Source of the DNA: Flavobacterium beibuense F44-8
Lineage (GTDB): Bacteria > Bacteroidota > Bacteroidia > Flavobacteriales > Flavobacteriaceae
NCBI RefSeq assembly: GCF_000769915.1
Contig: NZ_JRLV01000020.1
Span: 34,449-98,448, forward strand
Reading direction: 5' to 3'
Length of the DNA stretch: 64,000 bases
In this document: positions 16,791-27,069 of the stretch, one piece after another
Layout: each line of letters starts with the position of its first letter
Position numbering within the stretch: the stretch's first letter is position 1
The notes under the pieces: generated by a model
The model's database searches: none
Told to the model about the DNA's origin: nothing
What the model saw: only the letters and a program-made list of their open reading frames with translations
Program-made: the position numbers and the translations under genes

Positions 16791-17153
16791 TTATATGGTA
16801 TTTAATAAAAGTAATAATTTATCTACATCAATAGGCTTGGAAATATAGGCATCGGCTCCTGCTTCAAGGCATTTTTCCCTGTCACCTGCCATAGCCTGAG
16901 CCGTAACCGAAACGACTGGTAACAATTGTCTGTGCGGAATTTCCTTTATAAGCGGTATAGCTTCATAACCGTCCATATCGGGCATCATCATATCAATTAA
17001 TACAACATCTACCCCGGTACTGCCCTTTAGCATTTCTATCGCCTCTTCGGCTCCGCCGCAGGACATACACTCAAACGACTTAGCCTTTAACGTTGCCGTT
17101 AATGCAAAAATGTTTCTGGCATCGTCGTCTATTATTAAAACTTTTTTACTCAT
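16791..17153 (-). CDS. Single-domain response regulator
   Basis: A 120-residue CheY-like receiver. It has the acidic pocket LIIDDDARN, phosphoacceptor in VVLIDMMMPDMDGYEA, the VTAQAM switch and the ISKPID lysine. It closely resembles the last receiver of the adjacent hybrid kinase (VVDDDVRNIYSLT, VLLDMMMPNMDGYE), suggesting duplication from it. It has no output domain and likely shuttles phosphate. Confidence 0.92.
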   Translation of the reverse strand: MSKKVLIIDDDARNIFALTATLKAKSFECMSCGGAEEAIEMLKGSTGVDVVLIDMMMPDMDGYEAIPLIKEIPHRQLLPVVSVTAQAMAGDREKCLEAGADAYISKPIDVDKLLLLLNTI

Positions 17154-17166
17154 TAATTTTATTTTA

Positions 17167-20100
17167 TCAGGCTTTATCGTAAAGCCATACCCTTAATAAT
17201 GAAAGTAGCTGATCTACATCTACCGGTTTAGTTATATAATCAGATGCTCCCGCATTGATACATTTCTCCCTGTCTCCCGTCATGGCTTTTGCCGTAACAG
17301 CAATAACCGGAAGGTTTTTAAGGTTTTTAGTTTGCCTTATTCTGGTAGCGGTTTCATAGCCGTCCATATTAGGCATCATCATATCCAGTAGTACTATATC
17401 TACATCAGGGCGCTCTTCTAAAACCTTGAGCGCTTCCTTACCATCTATAGCCGTTAGCACATTCATTTTAAGTACTTCAAGCGCCTTGGTTAACGAATAG
17501 ATGTTTCGCACATCATCATCTACCACAAGTACTGTTTTTCCGTTAAGGATATTATTGAGGGTATTAAAGTTTTTGTTCTTTTTATTGTTTTCCTTTTTGT
17601 TTTGCTCCACCAGGTGAAGGAAAAGCGAAACCTCATCAAGCATTCGCTGATACGAATGGGCTGTTTTTATAACTATGGAGTCGGCATACTTTTTAATTTT
17701 AAGCTCTTCTTTCATAGAAAGACTTTTACCTGTAAACACAATAACCGGAATATTATCAAGCGACTCATTCTTTACATTTTCAAGCAATTCATAAGCTTGC
17801 TTATCGGGCACTCCCATATCAAGTATTACACAGTCTACATTAGCTCCCTGTAATGCAGTAACACCATCATTAACCTCGCTCTTAATCTCTGATTTTATAT
17901 CATTGGTTTCAAGGAAATAAGCCAGTGCTTTTGCATGCTTAGGATTGTCTTCAATGATAAGTACCTTTTGAGAATCCCTGTTTACTATGTGTTCAATTTT
18001 TTTGAATACATCAGGTATCTGCTCGTAAGCCACAGGCTTATCTAAAAAGTTCACAGCACCTTTTAAAAGGCTTTCCTGCTTCACTTTGTAAGATGACATT
18101 ATATGTACCGGAATATGTTTGGTAAGTACATTGTTCTTTAACTCCTCCATTACTTCCCATCCGCTTTTTACCGGAAGCTGAATATCCAGTAATACTCCTA
18201 TAGGCTTGTATTTAAGAGCCAGATTAAGTGCCTCATCTCCCCTAACCGATACTATACCTTTATAACTCCGCTGATGAGTAAAATCCATTAGTGACTTAGC
18301 AAAATTGGTGTCATCTTCCACAATAAGTATCACTTTATCTCCATCGTTTACATCATCTCTGTCATCAGGCACATCATCTGGTATTACCGGGCTTAAGTAC
18401 TTATCCTCTACCATTGGCTTAGCGGTAGTTTCTGTAAGTTCTTCTATTTTTTCTTTAGCAGCTACGGTGGTTGGCTTGGTAACTATAAGTCTGCCTGATG
18501 CTACCCCAAGCACCGGTATGGTAAGTGTAAACTCACTACCTTTATTGGTATCACTAACTAATGTGATCTCACCACCAAGCAGTTTTGCAAGTTCCCTACT
18601 GATAGAAAGTCCAAGCCCGGTACCGCCATACTTACGTTTGGTAGAACCATCGGCCTGCTGGAATGCTTCAAAAATAAGTGGTTGCTTTTCACGTGGTATA
18701 CCTATACCCGTATCTTTCACAGTGAAAGATACAAGTTTATCATTATCCTTAACCTTTTTGATTTGCAGGGTTACAGATCCTTCTGCAGTAAACTTAATAG
18801 CATTTGAAATAAGATTCTTTAAAATTTGCTCCAGTCGCATTTTGTCTGTTTTCACCACCAGAGGAGCATCCTTATCATCTATAAGGAACTGAATGTTCTT
18901 TTCTTTGGCAACTTCTGTAAACAGATTCTTTAATCCTTCATTAATTTCCCTAACCGAAACATCCATGAACTCCACCTCCATTTTACCGGCTTCAATTTTA
19001 GAAAGATCTAAAATTTCATCAATCAGCCCCAATAGCCCGTTACCCGAACTTTGAATGACCTTCGCAAATTCTATTTGCTCATCGGTCATGTTCTTATCGT
19101 TATTTTCAGAAAGTAGTCGGCTTAAAAGTAATATTGAGTTAAGCGGTGTGCGAAGCTCATGTGACATATTTGCCAGGAATTCCGACTTATATCTTGTACT
19201 AAGTTCAAGGTCTTCGGTTTTCTTCTGGATTTCCATATTCCTTTCTTCCAGTAGCGTACTCCTTTCGGCCAGTTCCTCATTGGTTTGCTGAAGTTCTTCC
19301 TGCTGTACCCTAAGCTCTTCTTCTGATGCCTGAAGTTTAGAGGTTTGTGCTTCCAACTCGGCATTAATATTTTCCAGTTCACTGTGCTGGATAATAAGTT
19401 CTTCCGACTGTGCCTGAGTTTCTTCCAGTAATTCCTGTATTCTCTGCCTGTTTTGTGCAGCCTTGATGGCTATCCCTATATTATTAGCCACTGATTTTAG
19501 GAATTCCATATCACGCGGGGTAAATTCATTTACCGAAGCCAGTTCGGCTACCCCTATAACTTTATCATCTACTAAAGGAACGGCAACTACGTGCTTAGGC
19601 TTAACTTCACCTAAGGCATAAGAAATGGTAATATCGCTCTCTGAAAGCGACTTAAGTTCGAGTACTTTACCCGATGTTACTGCCTGCCCTGTAATACCTT
19701 CACCTATTTTAAGTCGGTCTCTTTTACTGCCTCCATAACTATAGCCAGATATCATGTACAGTTCCTCACCTTCACACAGGTAAATAACACCTGCGGCTCC
19801 TTCTGTAAATTCTGTTATGTATTCTATTATATCTTTTGTAAGTTCCTCCGGTGTTTTCTCACCAATCATTACCTGATTGAGTTCGGCCACACCTGCCTGA
19901 AGCCATTCGTTATCTGTAAGGGATTTGAACGAACTGTTAAGTGAGCGCGCCATATTATTAAGCGAATAGGCTACCGTACCTAAGGCATCTTTCTCGCTAT
20001 CATCTACCTCTATCTCATAATTACCCTGAGCAATTTGTGAAGCAATATCACTTATAACCCTTATTCTTTCGGCCATTATCTCGTCCTTATGTCTAAGTTC

Positions 20101-20739
20101 TTTGTGGAGTTTAGCCCTCTCAGTATAATCCTTAAGTATTCGCATAAAAAAGGAAACACTTATTAAAAGTGCGAGTATTGCTGCAACAACAATTAATATG
20201 GTACTGGTTGAGCCATAGGTTTCGGCAGTGGCATTACGTTGCTTTAAAAGCTCCAGTTCCTGACTCTCCATACGCTTTAAAATAACACGTATGCGATCCA
20301 TAAGCTGTTTCCCCTGATCCAAATCGCCGGATAGTGTGGTTTCTCCTCTGGTTTTTTCTTTTATCAGGCTTTGCAGATACTCAAAAAACTCGCTTCTTAA
20401 CGGTTTCAGTTCCTGTAGGCTTTGTTGCTGTAAAGGATTATCTGCCGTTAACTTTGTAATATTTTCAAATATGTTGTTTGAGTTAATCTCGGCATTGGTA
20501 TACTGCTCCAAAAAGCTTTGTTTACCCGATACTAAAAAGCCCCTAACACTTGTTTGGGCATCTATCAAAACTGTAGCACCGTCGTTAATGTTATAAATAA
20601 CCTCCTGAGTATGGTTTACATTCCCGTTACTTTTCAGCAAACTGGTAATACTCACGAATGACGCTACTGAACTTACTATTAGTATAAACAGTGAAAGTCC
20701 AAAAAAGATTCCAAGATTCCGTTTAAAATTACTATCCAT
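17167..20739 (-). CDS. CHASE3-HAMP-GAF hybrid histidine kinase with three receivers
   Basis: 1190 residues. A membrane helix (about 12-34) and CHASE3 extracellular sensor (about 38-170) precede the second helix (about 175-198) and a HAMP-like region (to about 270). GAF (about 280-430) follows, then a coiled coil rich in EELQQTNEEL repeats (430-515). HisKA has phosphoacceptor His 527 in LANMSHELRTPLNS. The HATPase has DTGIGIPREKQ and GGTGLGLSISREL. Three REC domains follow (VLLDIQLPV, CVILDMGVPD and VLLDMMMPNM). The architecture is that of large sensor kinases in CheR/CheB-containing clusters. It lies 10 nt downstream of the REC-kinase and 13 nt upstream of the RR. The signal is unknown. Confidence 0.93.
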   Translation of the reverse strand: MDSNFKRNLGIFFGLSLFILIVSSVASFVSITSLLKSNGNVNHTQEVIYNINDGATVLIDAQTSVRGFLVSGKQSFLEQYTNAEINSNNIFENITKLTADNPLQQQSLQELKPLRSEFFEYLQSLIKEKTRGETTLSGDLDQGKQLMDRIRVILKRMESQELELLKQRNATAETYGSTSTILIVVAAILALLISVSFFMRILKDYTERAKLHKELRHKDEIMAERIRVISDIASQIAQGNYEIEVDDSEKDALGTVAYSLNNMARSLNSSFKSLTDNEWLQAGVAELNQVMIGEKTPEELTKDIIEYITEFTEGAAGVIYLCEGEELYMISGYSYGGSKRDRLKIGEGITGQAVTSGKVLELKSLSESDITISYALGEVKPKHVVAVPLVDDKVIGVAELASVNEFTPRDMEFLKSVANNIGIAIKAAQNRQRIQELLEETQAQSEELIIQHSELENINAELEAQTSKLQASEEELRVQQEELQQTNEELAERSTLLEERNMEIQKKTEDLELSTRYKSEFLANMSHELRTPLNSILLLSRLLSENNDKNMTDEQIEFAKVIQSSGNGLLGLIDEILDLSKIEAGKMEVEFMDVSVREINEGLKNLFTEVAKEKNIQFLIDDKDAPLVVKTDKMRLEQILKNLISNAIKFTAEGSVTLQIKKVKDNDKLVSFTVKDTGIGIPREKQPLIFEAFQQADGSTKRKYGGTGLGLSISRELAKLLGGEITLVSDTNKGSEFTLTIPVLGVASGRLIVTKPTTVAAKEKIEELTETTAKPMVEDKYLSPVIPDDVPDDRDDVNDGDKVILIVEDDTNFAKSLMDFTHQRSYKGIVSVRGDEALNLALKYKPIGVLLDIQLPVKSGWEVMEELKNNVLTKHIPVHIMSSYKVKQESLLKGAVNFLDKPVAYEQIPDVFKKIEHIVNRDSQKVLIIEDNPKHAKALAYFLETNDIKSEIKSEVNDGVTALQGANVDCVILDMGVPDKQAYELLENVKNESLDNIPVIVFTGKSLSMKEELKIKKYADSIVIKTAHSYQRMLDEVSLFLHLVEQNKKENNKKNKNFNTLNNILNGKTVLVVDDDVRNIYSLTKALEVLKMNVLTAIDGKEALKVLEERPDVDIVLLDMMMPNMDGYETATRIRQTKNLKNLPVIAVTAKAMTGDREKCINAGASDYITKPVDVDQLLSLLRVWLYDKA

Positions 20740-20749
20740 ATTTTACCTG

Positions 20750-21955
20750 TTATAACGGTAGCACAATTAAAAAAGTAGCTCCTTCACCCGGAGTACTTTT
20801 TGCAGTTATAAGTCCGTTATGTTTTTCGATTATTTTTTTAGCTATGGCAAGTCCTATACCTGTGCCTTCATATTTTTTTCGGTCGTTAAGACTCTGGAAA
20901 ATAATGAATATCTTATCCAGATACTGTTCGTCAAAACCAATCCCGTTATCCTTTACCGTAATACGGCAATATTGTCCGTTGGCATCTTGGGGTGCATCGA
21001 TATGTTTATCAGCAATTATCTCCCCACTTATCTGTATAATGGGGCTAATATCTTTTTTAGTGAACTTTAGGGAATTACTTAAAAGATTTTGAAATACCTG
21101 CCTTAACTGGCTTGGTACACCCGTAACCTTAGGCAAATCCTTTTTAATAACAATGGCTTTGTCTTCTTCAATAAGATAATCTAAATCAGTGACCACCTCA
21201 TCAACCACAGCATTAATGTCGGTCTGCTCAGGAGCTACGTCAGATGATAATCTGGAATAATCCAGCAAATCAGTAATCAGTTTAGACATCCTCTGTGCCG
21301 CTCTAACCGTTCGGTCTACATAATCCAAAGCCTTTTCATCATCTGTAAGGTAGCGTTCCTTTATCATCTTGATAAACATTTCTATCTTACGTATAGGCTC
21401 TTTCAAATCGTGTGACACCACCCATGAGAACTGTTGCAGTTCATGATTCCTAAACTCCAGCTCTTCGTTCTTCTTGATAAGTTCCCTGGTTCTTTCCTCC
21501 ACTTTTGCTTCAAGGTTTTCCTCGGCAGCCTTTCTTATTTCAACCTCTTTAGAGAGTATGTCTCTCATATTTTTAAGTTCGGTTTTCTGTTCAGATAGCT
21601 TAAGGAAAGTCTTTACTTTTAGTATAAGCAAATCAGGATCTACCGGTTTGGTAATATAATCTACCCCTCCGGTTTCATATCCTTTAGAAATAAACCTTTT
21701 TTGTTTGTTTACAGCCGAAAGAAATATTACAGGAATATCTTTCGTCCTGTTACTGCCGGCAAGAATCTCGGCTACTTCAAAGCCATCCATACCCGGCATT
21801 TGTACATCCAGTATTATAAGGGAATAATTTTGTTTGAGTATCTTTTTTAAGGCTTCCTCACCCGATTGGGCCGTGTCTACCTGTAAATTGTGAACTTCCA
21901 GAGTTTTTCTCAGCGCCAAAAGATTCTCAGATAAATCGTCTACAATTAATATCAT
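20750..21955 (-). CDS. REC-HisKA-HATPase sensor kinase
   Basis: 401 residues. An N-terminal receiver (MILIVDDLSENLLAL, LIILDVQMPGMDGFE, ITKPVD) is followed by a coiled coil with KVEERTRELIKKNEELEFRN. HisKA has QQFSWVVSHDLKEPIRKIE, and the HATPase has DNGIGFDEQ and GTGIGLAIAKK. There are no membrane helices, so it is cytoplasmic and likely controlled by phosphorylation of its own receiver. It is the first gene of the minus-strand operon with the hybrid kinase, RR, CheR and CheB. Confidence 0.93.
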   Translation of the reverse strand: MILIVDDLSENLLALRKTLEVHNLQVDTAQSGEEALKKILKQNYSLIILDVQMPGMDGFEVAEILAGSNRTKDIPVIFLSAVNKQKRFISKGYETGGVDYITKPVDPDLLILKVKTFLKLSEQKTELKNMRDILSKEVEIRKAAEENLEAKVEERTRELIKKNEELEFRNHELQQFSWVVSHDLKEPIRKIEMFIKMIKERYLTDDEKALDYVDRTVRAAQRMSKLITDLLDYSRLSSDVAPEQTDINAVVDEVVTDLDYLIEEDKAIVIKKDLPKVTGVPSQLRQVFQNLLSNSLKFTKKDISPIIQISGEIIADKHIDAPQDANGQYCRITVKDNGIGFDEQYLDKIFIIFQSLNDRKKYEGTGIGLAIAKKIIEKHNGLITAKSTPGEGATFLIVLPL

Positions 21956-22061
21956 CGTTTAAAAGGACTCCGTGAGGCAAGAGTTTTTGGGGTTTAAAAT
22001 TATTAAGAAAGCAGCATATTTTTTTACGTAAGAAAAATGCCACCCTTTTATTATTGATGCC

Positions 22062-22069
22062 CAAATTTA
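22062..22069 (-). promoter_or_regulatory. -7 box for the CHASE3/CheRB operon
   Basis: Perfect TAAATTTG on the minus strand, about 107 nt upstream of the first start codon; no TTG at -33. The long leader holds AAACCCCAAAAAC, which resembles the C-rich box of the putative sRNAs. No LytTR repeat is present here. Confidence 0.5.
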
Positions 22070-22253
22070 GGAAAACGTAAACATATCAGGTTTCACATTA
22101 AGACCTTTTTTACAGTACTTTACCTACAAAACATCATTTTGTAACCAATTGCGTAAAATATCTAAAAACCCTGTACAAAAAACTATCGTATATATGCAGC
22201 GAAAAAAAAGCTGCCCCTAACGCCGAAAAAAACACAAAATTGCCCGTGGAGGC

Positions 22254-22283
22254 TTGTTATTTCAAAAGAAAATTTTACATTTA
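22254..22283 (+). promoter_or_regulatory. Promoter of the multi-PAS hybrid kinase operon
   Basis: TTG (22254-22256), a 19-nt spacer, and TACATTTA (22276-22283, one mismatch to TAnnTTTG). Transcription would start near 22288, which supports the ATG at 22314 as the translation start rather than the in-frame TTG at 22254. Confidence 0.55.
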
Positions 22284-22313
22284 TTGAATAATATCCCCAC
22301 TAAAACACACACT

Positions 22314-25300
22314 ATGCTGCAATCCTCTTCTGCTCTACAAAAGGAGTTTAATGATTTACTGCTAAAAGATCTCTCCCTATTTAATTGGTTAACCAAAGAA
22401 TCCCTTGATGGCATATGGTTTTGTGATCTTGAACACCCCGGGCATTTTTGGATAAACGATGCCTTTTGGAAAACCATAGGCCACTCTAAACCCGAAGATA
22501 AAGATGTTTTTGACCGTTGGAGTATGGCTATTAAAACTCTGGATAAAAACAAAACTCTTGACCTTATTAAACAATGTAAGGAAAAACCTGAAAAAGGTTT
22601 TAATGGAACTTTTGCCTATAATGACAGTGATAACCAAGAGGTTATATTACACTCTAAAGGAAAGGTTATTTATGATGAGAATAACCAGCCTTACAGGCTT
22701 GTTATAAAGCATTACAAGGAACGTAATCTTAAACAGGAAAAACTTTTAAGTAAGGTTAAAAAACTTAAAAAGCTTAAAAATATATTTTATGCTACAAGTA
22801 AAGTTGCTAAAATTGGTGGTTGGGAAGTTGATTTAACTAATAATAATATATTTTGGACAAAAGCTACGAGACAAATCCATGAGGTTAATAAAGACTATAT
22901 ACCTGAAATAGAAACAGCTATAAATTTTTATGAGGAAGGGCAAACTAGGGATAGAATAATAGAGCTTTTTACTGCTGCTGTAGAAAAGGGTAAATCCTTT
23001 GATGCTGAATTAAAAATAATATCGGCAAAAGGAAACCCTGTATGGATTAGAACAATGGGAAAACCTGTGTATGAAAACGGAAGTGTAGTTAAAATATATG
23101 GTGCTTTTCAGGATATAACAGTAAGAAAAAAACAGGAAGCCATTTATAAAGAAGCAAAAGAGAGGTTTGAAAAAATATTTGACCATTCTTCCATTGGTAT
23201 GGTACTGGTAGGTGTTAACGGAAAAATTATAAATATAAATCCTGCTACTATAAAAATGTTTGGCTTCAGTAAAACTGATATGCCAAACGTAATACAAAAC
23301 TATACTTATAAAAATCTTATACACCCTGACGACCTTAAAAAAGCTAATGAATATAGACAAAAACTTGTAAATGAAGAAATTGATCATTATACACTTGTAA
23401 GTCGCTACTATAAAACTAATGGAGAACTGATGTTATGTAAGGTTAATGCTGCTTTTGTTAAATCAACAGATGATTCTGAAAGTATGATTATTAGCCATAT
23501 AGAAGATATTACTTCACAAAAAAAACTGGAAGACGATGCGCTGGAATACTCTTTACGCTTTAAAAGTGCTTTTGAATATTCTCCTAACGGTATGGCCCTG
23601 GTTGGGCTGGACGGAAAATGGCTTATGGTTAACAAAAGCCTGAGTAGTATGCTGGGGTACTCTAAAGAAGAGTTTTTAAGCCTTACTTTCCAGGACATTA
23701 CCTATAAAACCGACCTTGATGCCGATTTACGATTACTTAAGGAGACTATTGAAGGAAAAAGGGATACTTATAGCATGGAAAAACGATACATACACAAAGA
23801 TGAAAGTATTGTTTACGGACTACTTAATGTATCATTAATAAGGGACGAGAAAAAAGAACCGCTGTATTTTGTTTCTCAAATAAATGATATTACTAAAAGG
23901 GTTAAGGCTAAAGAAGAACTTCAAAACAGCCTGCTGGAACTTGAAGGACTTTTAGGTGCTACTACTCATGTATCAATAATAGAAACCGACCTTGTTGGTA
24001 ATGTAAAGAAGTTTAATAAAGGAGCCGAAAATTTACTGGGCTACAAAGCCGAAGATGTTATAGGTACATTTAATGTAGGTGCTATTCACGATGCTAAAGA
24101 GATTGAAGAGCGAGGTAAGGTACTTTCAAAACAATACAATCAGCACATAGAAGGTTTTAATGTATTTGTACACAAACCTAATTTAGGACAATACGACTCT
24201 CACGAGTGGACTTATATAAAGAAAGACGGAAGCAAATTCCCAGTACAACTTGTAGTAACTGCTATTAGAAATAAGTACAATGAAATTACCGGATATGTAG
24301 GTATCGCTACTGATATTTCACAGCTTAAAGAAATGGAAACTTCACTTATACGTGAAAAGCAAAAAGCAGTAGCTGCCAATAAATCAAAATCAGAATTCCT
24401 TGCTAATATGTCGCACGAAATCCGTACACCATTGAACGGTGTTATAGGGTTTACCGACCTGTTAATGAAAACAGATTTGAATGAAACGCAAAGGAAGTAT
24501 ATGCAAATGGTTAATACTTCGGCACATTCATTACTGGATCTGATAAACGATATTCTGGACTTCTCTAAAATCGAAGCCGGAAAACTGGAGCTAAACCAAG
24601 ATAAAACCGACCTGGTTGAACTATGTTCCCAAACGGTTGACATCATTAAGCACGAAGCTCATGAAAAAGGGCTGGAACTGTTGCTTGACATTTCGCCAAA
24701 AGTAAAACGCTTTATCTATGCCGACTCGGTTAGGTTAAGGCAAATTTTAGTAAACCTGCTGGGTAATGCCATCAAGTTTACCGAAAAAGGTGAAGTGGAA
24801 CTTAAAATAAGAAACAAAAAAATAGAAAACGACGAGGACGAAATGATGTTCGAGTTTTCTATTCGTGATACAGGTATAGGTATTGCACCTCATAACCTGC
24901 AAAAAATATTCAATGCCTTTGATCAGGAAGACTCTTCTACTACGCGTAAATATGGCGGAACGGGGCTTGGACTCACCATTAGTAACAGGCTACTGGAGCT
25001 TATGGATAGCCGACTTGAGGTTGATAGTGAGTTGAATAAGGGAAGTGTATTCTCGTTTAAAGTAAAGTTTAAAACCGAAGTAGGTGAAAGCTTCCCTGAA
25101 AGGAATACCGAACTGGTAAACAATGTTCTTATTGTAGATGACAATGAAAACAACCTAACCATATTAAGAGATATGCTTGCCTTTGGTAAAGTAAATTCGG
25201 TTAGCGCTATAAACGGTATTAAGGCTCTTGAAATTCTTGAAAAAGAGAACAACTTTGACCTTGCCATTATCGATTTTAATATGCCTTACCTAAACGGTTT

Positions 25301-25928
25301 GGAACTAATAACACATATTAGGAAAAAGCTACGTATAACGAAAGAGCAACTTCCTATAATGCTGTTACATAGTTCGGTTATTGATAATAAGTCGTTACAG
25401 TTGTGTAAGGATATGGATGTTAGGTTTGAAGTTACAAAACCTATAAGAATAGATCAGTTATTTGAATTTATCAACCATATAAATGATGATGAGGAAACAA
25501 CTATTGATGAGATTTTAACAACAGGCAGCAACAATGAAGACCAAACCATTAATATATTAATCGCCGAAGATAATCCGGTAAACCAGTTTCTGGCAAAAAC
25601 CATTATCCAAAAGGTATTGCCTAAAGCTAATATTGTTGTAGCCGAAGACGGTGAAAAGGCGGTTAAAATTTATCGAAGCATGCCTTTAGACCTTATCTTT
25701 ATGGATATACAAATGCCGGTTATGAGTGGTTTTGATGCAACAAAAAAAATACGAACTCTGGAAGATAACGATACCCACATCCCCATCATAGCGCTTACAG
25801 CGAGAGCCCTTAAAGGCGAAAGAGAACGTTGCCTTGATGCCGGAATGGATGATTATATAACCAAGCCAATTATTTTTGACACCATTAAAGAGACCATAAA
25901 ACTGCACATGCCCACAGCAAACAGATAA
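22314..25928 (+). CDS. Multi-PAS hybrid histidine kinase with two receivers
   Basis: 1204 residues, cytoplasmic, no membrane helices. At least four PAS/PAC repeats (first about 30-150, others to about 660; motifs GAFQDITVRKK, ISHIEDITSQKK, VSQINDITKR, VGIATDISQLKE) lead to HisKA with His 701 in LANMSHEIRTPLNG. The HATPase has DTGIGIAPHNLQ and GGTGLGLTISNRL. Two REC domains follow (VLIVDDNENN, LAIIDFNMPY; then LIAEDNPVNQF, LIFMDIQMPVMSGFDA). It heads a six-gene operon with REC-Hpt, RR, HEAT, GT2 and YaiO genes, implying phosphorelay control of exopolysaccharide. It was likely assembled by domain duplication. Confidence 0.93.
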   Translation: MLQSSSALQKEFNDLLLKDLSLFNWLTKESLDGIWFCDLEHPGHFWINDAFWKTIGHSKPEDKDVFDRWSMAIKTLDKNKTLDLIKQCKEKPEKGFNGTFAYNDSDNQEVILHSKGKVIYDENNQPYRLVIKHYKERNLKQEKLLSKVKKLKKLKNIFYATSKVAKIGGWEVDLTNNNIFWTKATRQIHEVNKDYIPEIETAINFYEEGQTRDRIIELFTAAVEKGKSFDAELKIISAKGNPVWIRTMGKPVYENGSVVKIYGAFQDITVRKKQEAIYKEAKERFEKIFDHSSIGMVLVGVNGKIININPATIKMFGFSKTDMPNVIQNYTYKNLIHPDDLKKANEYRQKLVNEEIDHYTLVSRYYKTNGELMLCKVNAAFVKSTDDSESMIISHIEDITSQKKLEDDALEYSLRFKSAFEYSPNGMALVGLDGKWLMVNKSLSSMLGYSKEEFLSLTFQDITYKTDLDADLRLLKETIEGKRDTYSMEKRYIHKDESIVYGLLNVSLIRDEKKEPLYFVSQINDITKRVKAKEELQNSLLELEGLLGATTHVSIIETDLVGNVKKFNKGAENLLGYKAEDVIGTFNVGAIHDAKEIEERGKVLSKQYNQHIEGFNVFVHKPNLGQYDSHEWTYIKKDGSKFPVQLVVTAIRNKYNEITGYVGIATDISQLKEMETSLIREKQKAVAANKSKSEFLANMSHEIRTPLNGVIGFTDLLMKTDLNETQRKYMQMVNTSAHSLLDLINDILDFSKIEAGKLELNQDKTDLVELCSQTVDIIKHEAHEKGLELLLDISPKVKRFIYADSVRLRQILVNLLGNAIKFTEKGEVELKIRNKKIENDEDEMMFEFSIRDTGIGIAPHNLQKIFNAFDQEDSSTTRKYGGTGLGLTISNRLLELMDSRLEVDSELNKGSVFSFKVKFKTEVGESFPERNTELVNNVLIVDDNENNLTILRDMLAFGKVNSVSAINGIKALEILEKENNFDLAIIDFNMPYLNGLELITHIRKKLRITKEQLPIMLLHSSVIDNKSLQLCKDMDVRFEVTKPIRIDQLFEFINHINDDEETTIDEILTTGSNNEDQTINILIAEDNPVNQFLAKTIIQKVLPKANIVVAEDGEKAVKIYRSMPLDLIFMDIQMPVMSGFDATKKIRTLEDNDTHIPIIALTARALKGERERCLDAGMDDYITKPIIFDTIKETIKLHMPTANR

Positions 25929-25980
25929 AACGGTTTCACATAATTTATTTAATTTTAATCATTATTAAATCCCCACTCTC

Positions 25981-26688
25981 ATGCACTTAAACATTTTAGT
26001 TGTTGAAGACAATAACACAGAAAAAGCCGCCAGACTGCTTCCGGAAGACTGGCAGGTAACTTATTGTGACAACAGCTATGACGCTATACAATTAATAAAA
26101 AAGGAGGATAGTTTTCAGCTTTTAATGTTGGATGAGTACGCTTCTCCCCTTAGCGCTTACCAGACTTTTGACTATCTTAAATCAGAAATAAAAACCGAAG
26201 TACCTGTTCTTGTATTAGGAGAAGAAGGAGAAAACGGCATATTAGAGCATTATCAAAACAAAATGGCTTTTATTAAAAAGCCGGTAACCAGTAACGACAT
26301 CAAAATCATAAACGATTTGGTTGAAAAAAACTTTGTCCCAAAAGAAGTTTCAGACAAGGCTTACTCACTGGAGTACCTAAATGTTATATCAGACAGTAAT
26401 TTTGAGTTCATCAAAGAAACACTGATAATATTCCGTACCTCTGTAAAAGACAAACTGATTCAGCTTAGAGAAGCTTTAGGTCAAAACGATTTTAAAAGTG
26501 TGGCAGAAATTGCCCATAATATCAAACCTTCTTTTGAGATGCTTGAAAATAAAACATCGGTACATATATGCGATCTGTTAAACAACAGGGCACCAAAAGA
26601 AGAAGTACCTGAACTTGTTACAGAACTTGAATCTCAATTTGATAAAATCAATACCGAACTGGAAAACGATTTTCCTGAATTATTATAA
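25981..26688 (+). CDS. Receiver-like domain fused to Hpt
   Basis: 235 residues. The N-terminal receiver fold keeps the acidic patch (VVEDNN), the likely phosphoacceptor (LLMLDEYASP) and lysine (FIKKPV), but the switch Thr/Ser is replaced by Gly in VLVLGEEG. A C-terminal Hpt-like helical domain (about 125-235) follows, with EIAHNIKPSFEML providing the phosphotransfer His. It sits 52 nt after the hybrid kinase and 2 nt before a response regulator, so it likely relays phosphate between them. Confidence 0.85.
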   Translation: MHLNILVVEDNNTEKAARLLPEDWQVTYCDNSYDAIQLIKKEDSFQLLMLDEYASPLSAYQTFDYLKSEIKTEVPVLVLGEEGENGILEHYQNKMAFIKKPVTSNDIKIINDLVEKNFVPKEVSDKAYSLEYLNVISDSNFEFIKETLIIFRTSVKDKLIQLREALGQNDFKSVAEIAHNIKPSFEMLENKTSVHICDLLNNRAPKEEVPELVTELESQFDKINTELENDFPELL

Positions 26689-26690
26689 TT

Positions 26691-27056
26691 ATGAAAAAGA
26701 AAATTCTGGTAGTGGAAGACAACCCAATGGTTGTAAAATCATTAGAATTTAAACTCAATAAAGACGGTTATGACGTTGTTGTGGCCGTAGACGGAAGGGT
26801 TGCGCTTGACACCCTTAAAAACAATAATTTTGATTTAGTTATAACTGATTTAATGCTGCCGTTTGTTACCGGTTCTCAGCTTATTGAACATATTAAAAAA
26901 GAAACTCCCAATACACCTATAATAGTACTTTCTACAGCTACACAGGAAGACATCATTATGGACGCCTTTACTATGGGCGTAGATGATTTTATAACAAAAC
27001 CCTTTAGTCCTAATGAGTTATCGTTAAGGGTTAAACGAAGCCTGAGTAAAACCTAA
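26691..27056 (+). CDS. Single-domain response regulator
   Basis: A 121-residue receiver with all key residues: LVVEDNPMVV acidic pocket, VITDLMLPFVTG phosphoacceptor, LSTAT switch and ITKPFSPNEL lysine. It is the third gene of the hybrid-kinase operon, upstream of the HEAT protein and GT2 synthase. It is a plausible phosphorylation-dependent allosteric regulator of the polysaccharide machinery. That role is inferred from gene order. Confidence 0.92.
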   Translation: MKKKILVVEDNPMVVKSLEFKLNKDGYDVVVAVDGRVALDTLKNNNFDLVITDLMLPFVTGSQLIEHIKKETPNTPIIVLSTATQEDIIMDAFTMGVDDFITKPFSPNELSLRVKRSLSKT

Positions 27057-27069
27057 TATTTTTTAAGTA

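Noticed and set aside
18305..18892. 195-codon plus-strand ORF inside the CHASE3 kinase gene
   Set aside because: Antisense to the conserved kinase and receiver domains; Ser-rich translation typical of a reverse-strand artefact.
23010..25267. Several minus-strand ORFs of 96-144 codons within the PAS kinase
   Set aside because: They lie opposite conserved PAS and HATPase domains and show no motif or start signal.
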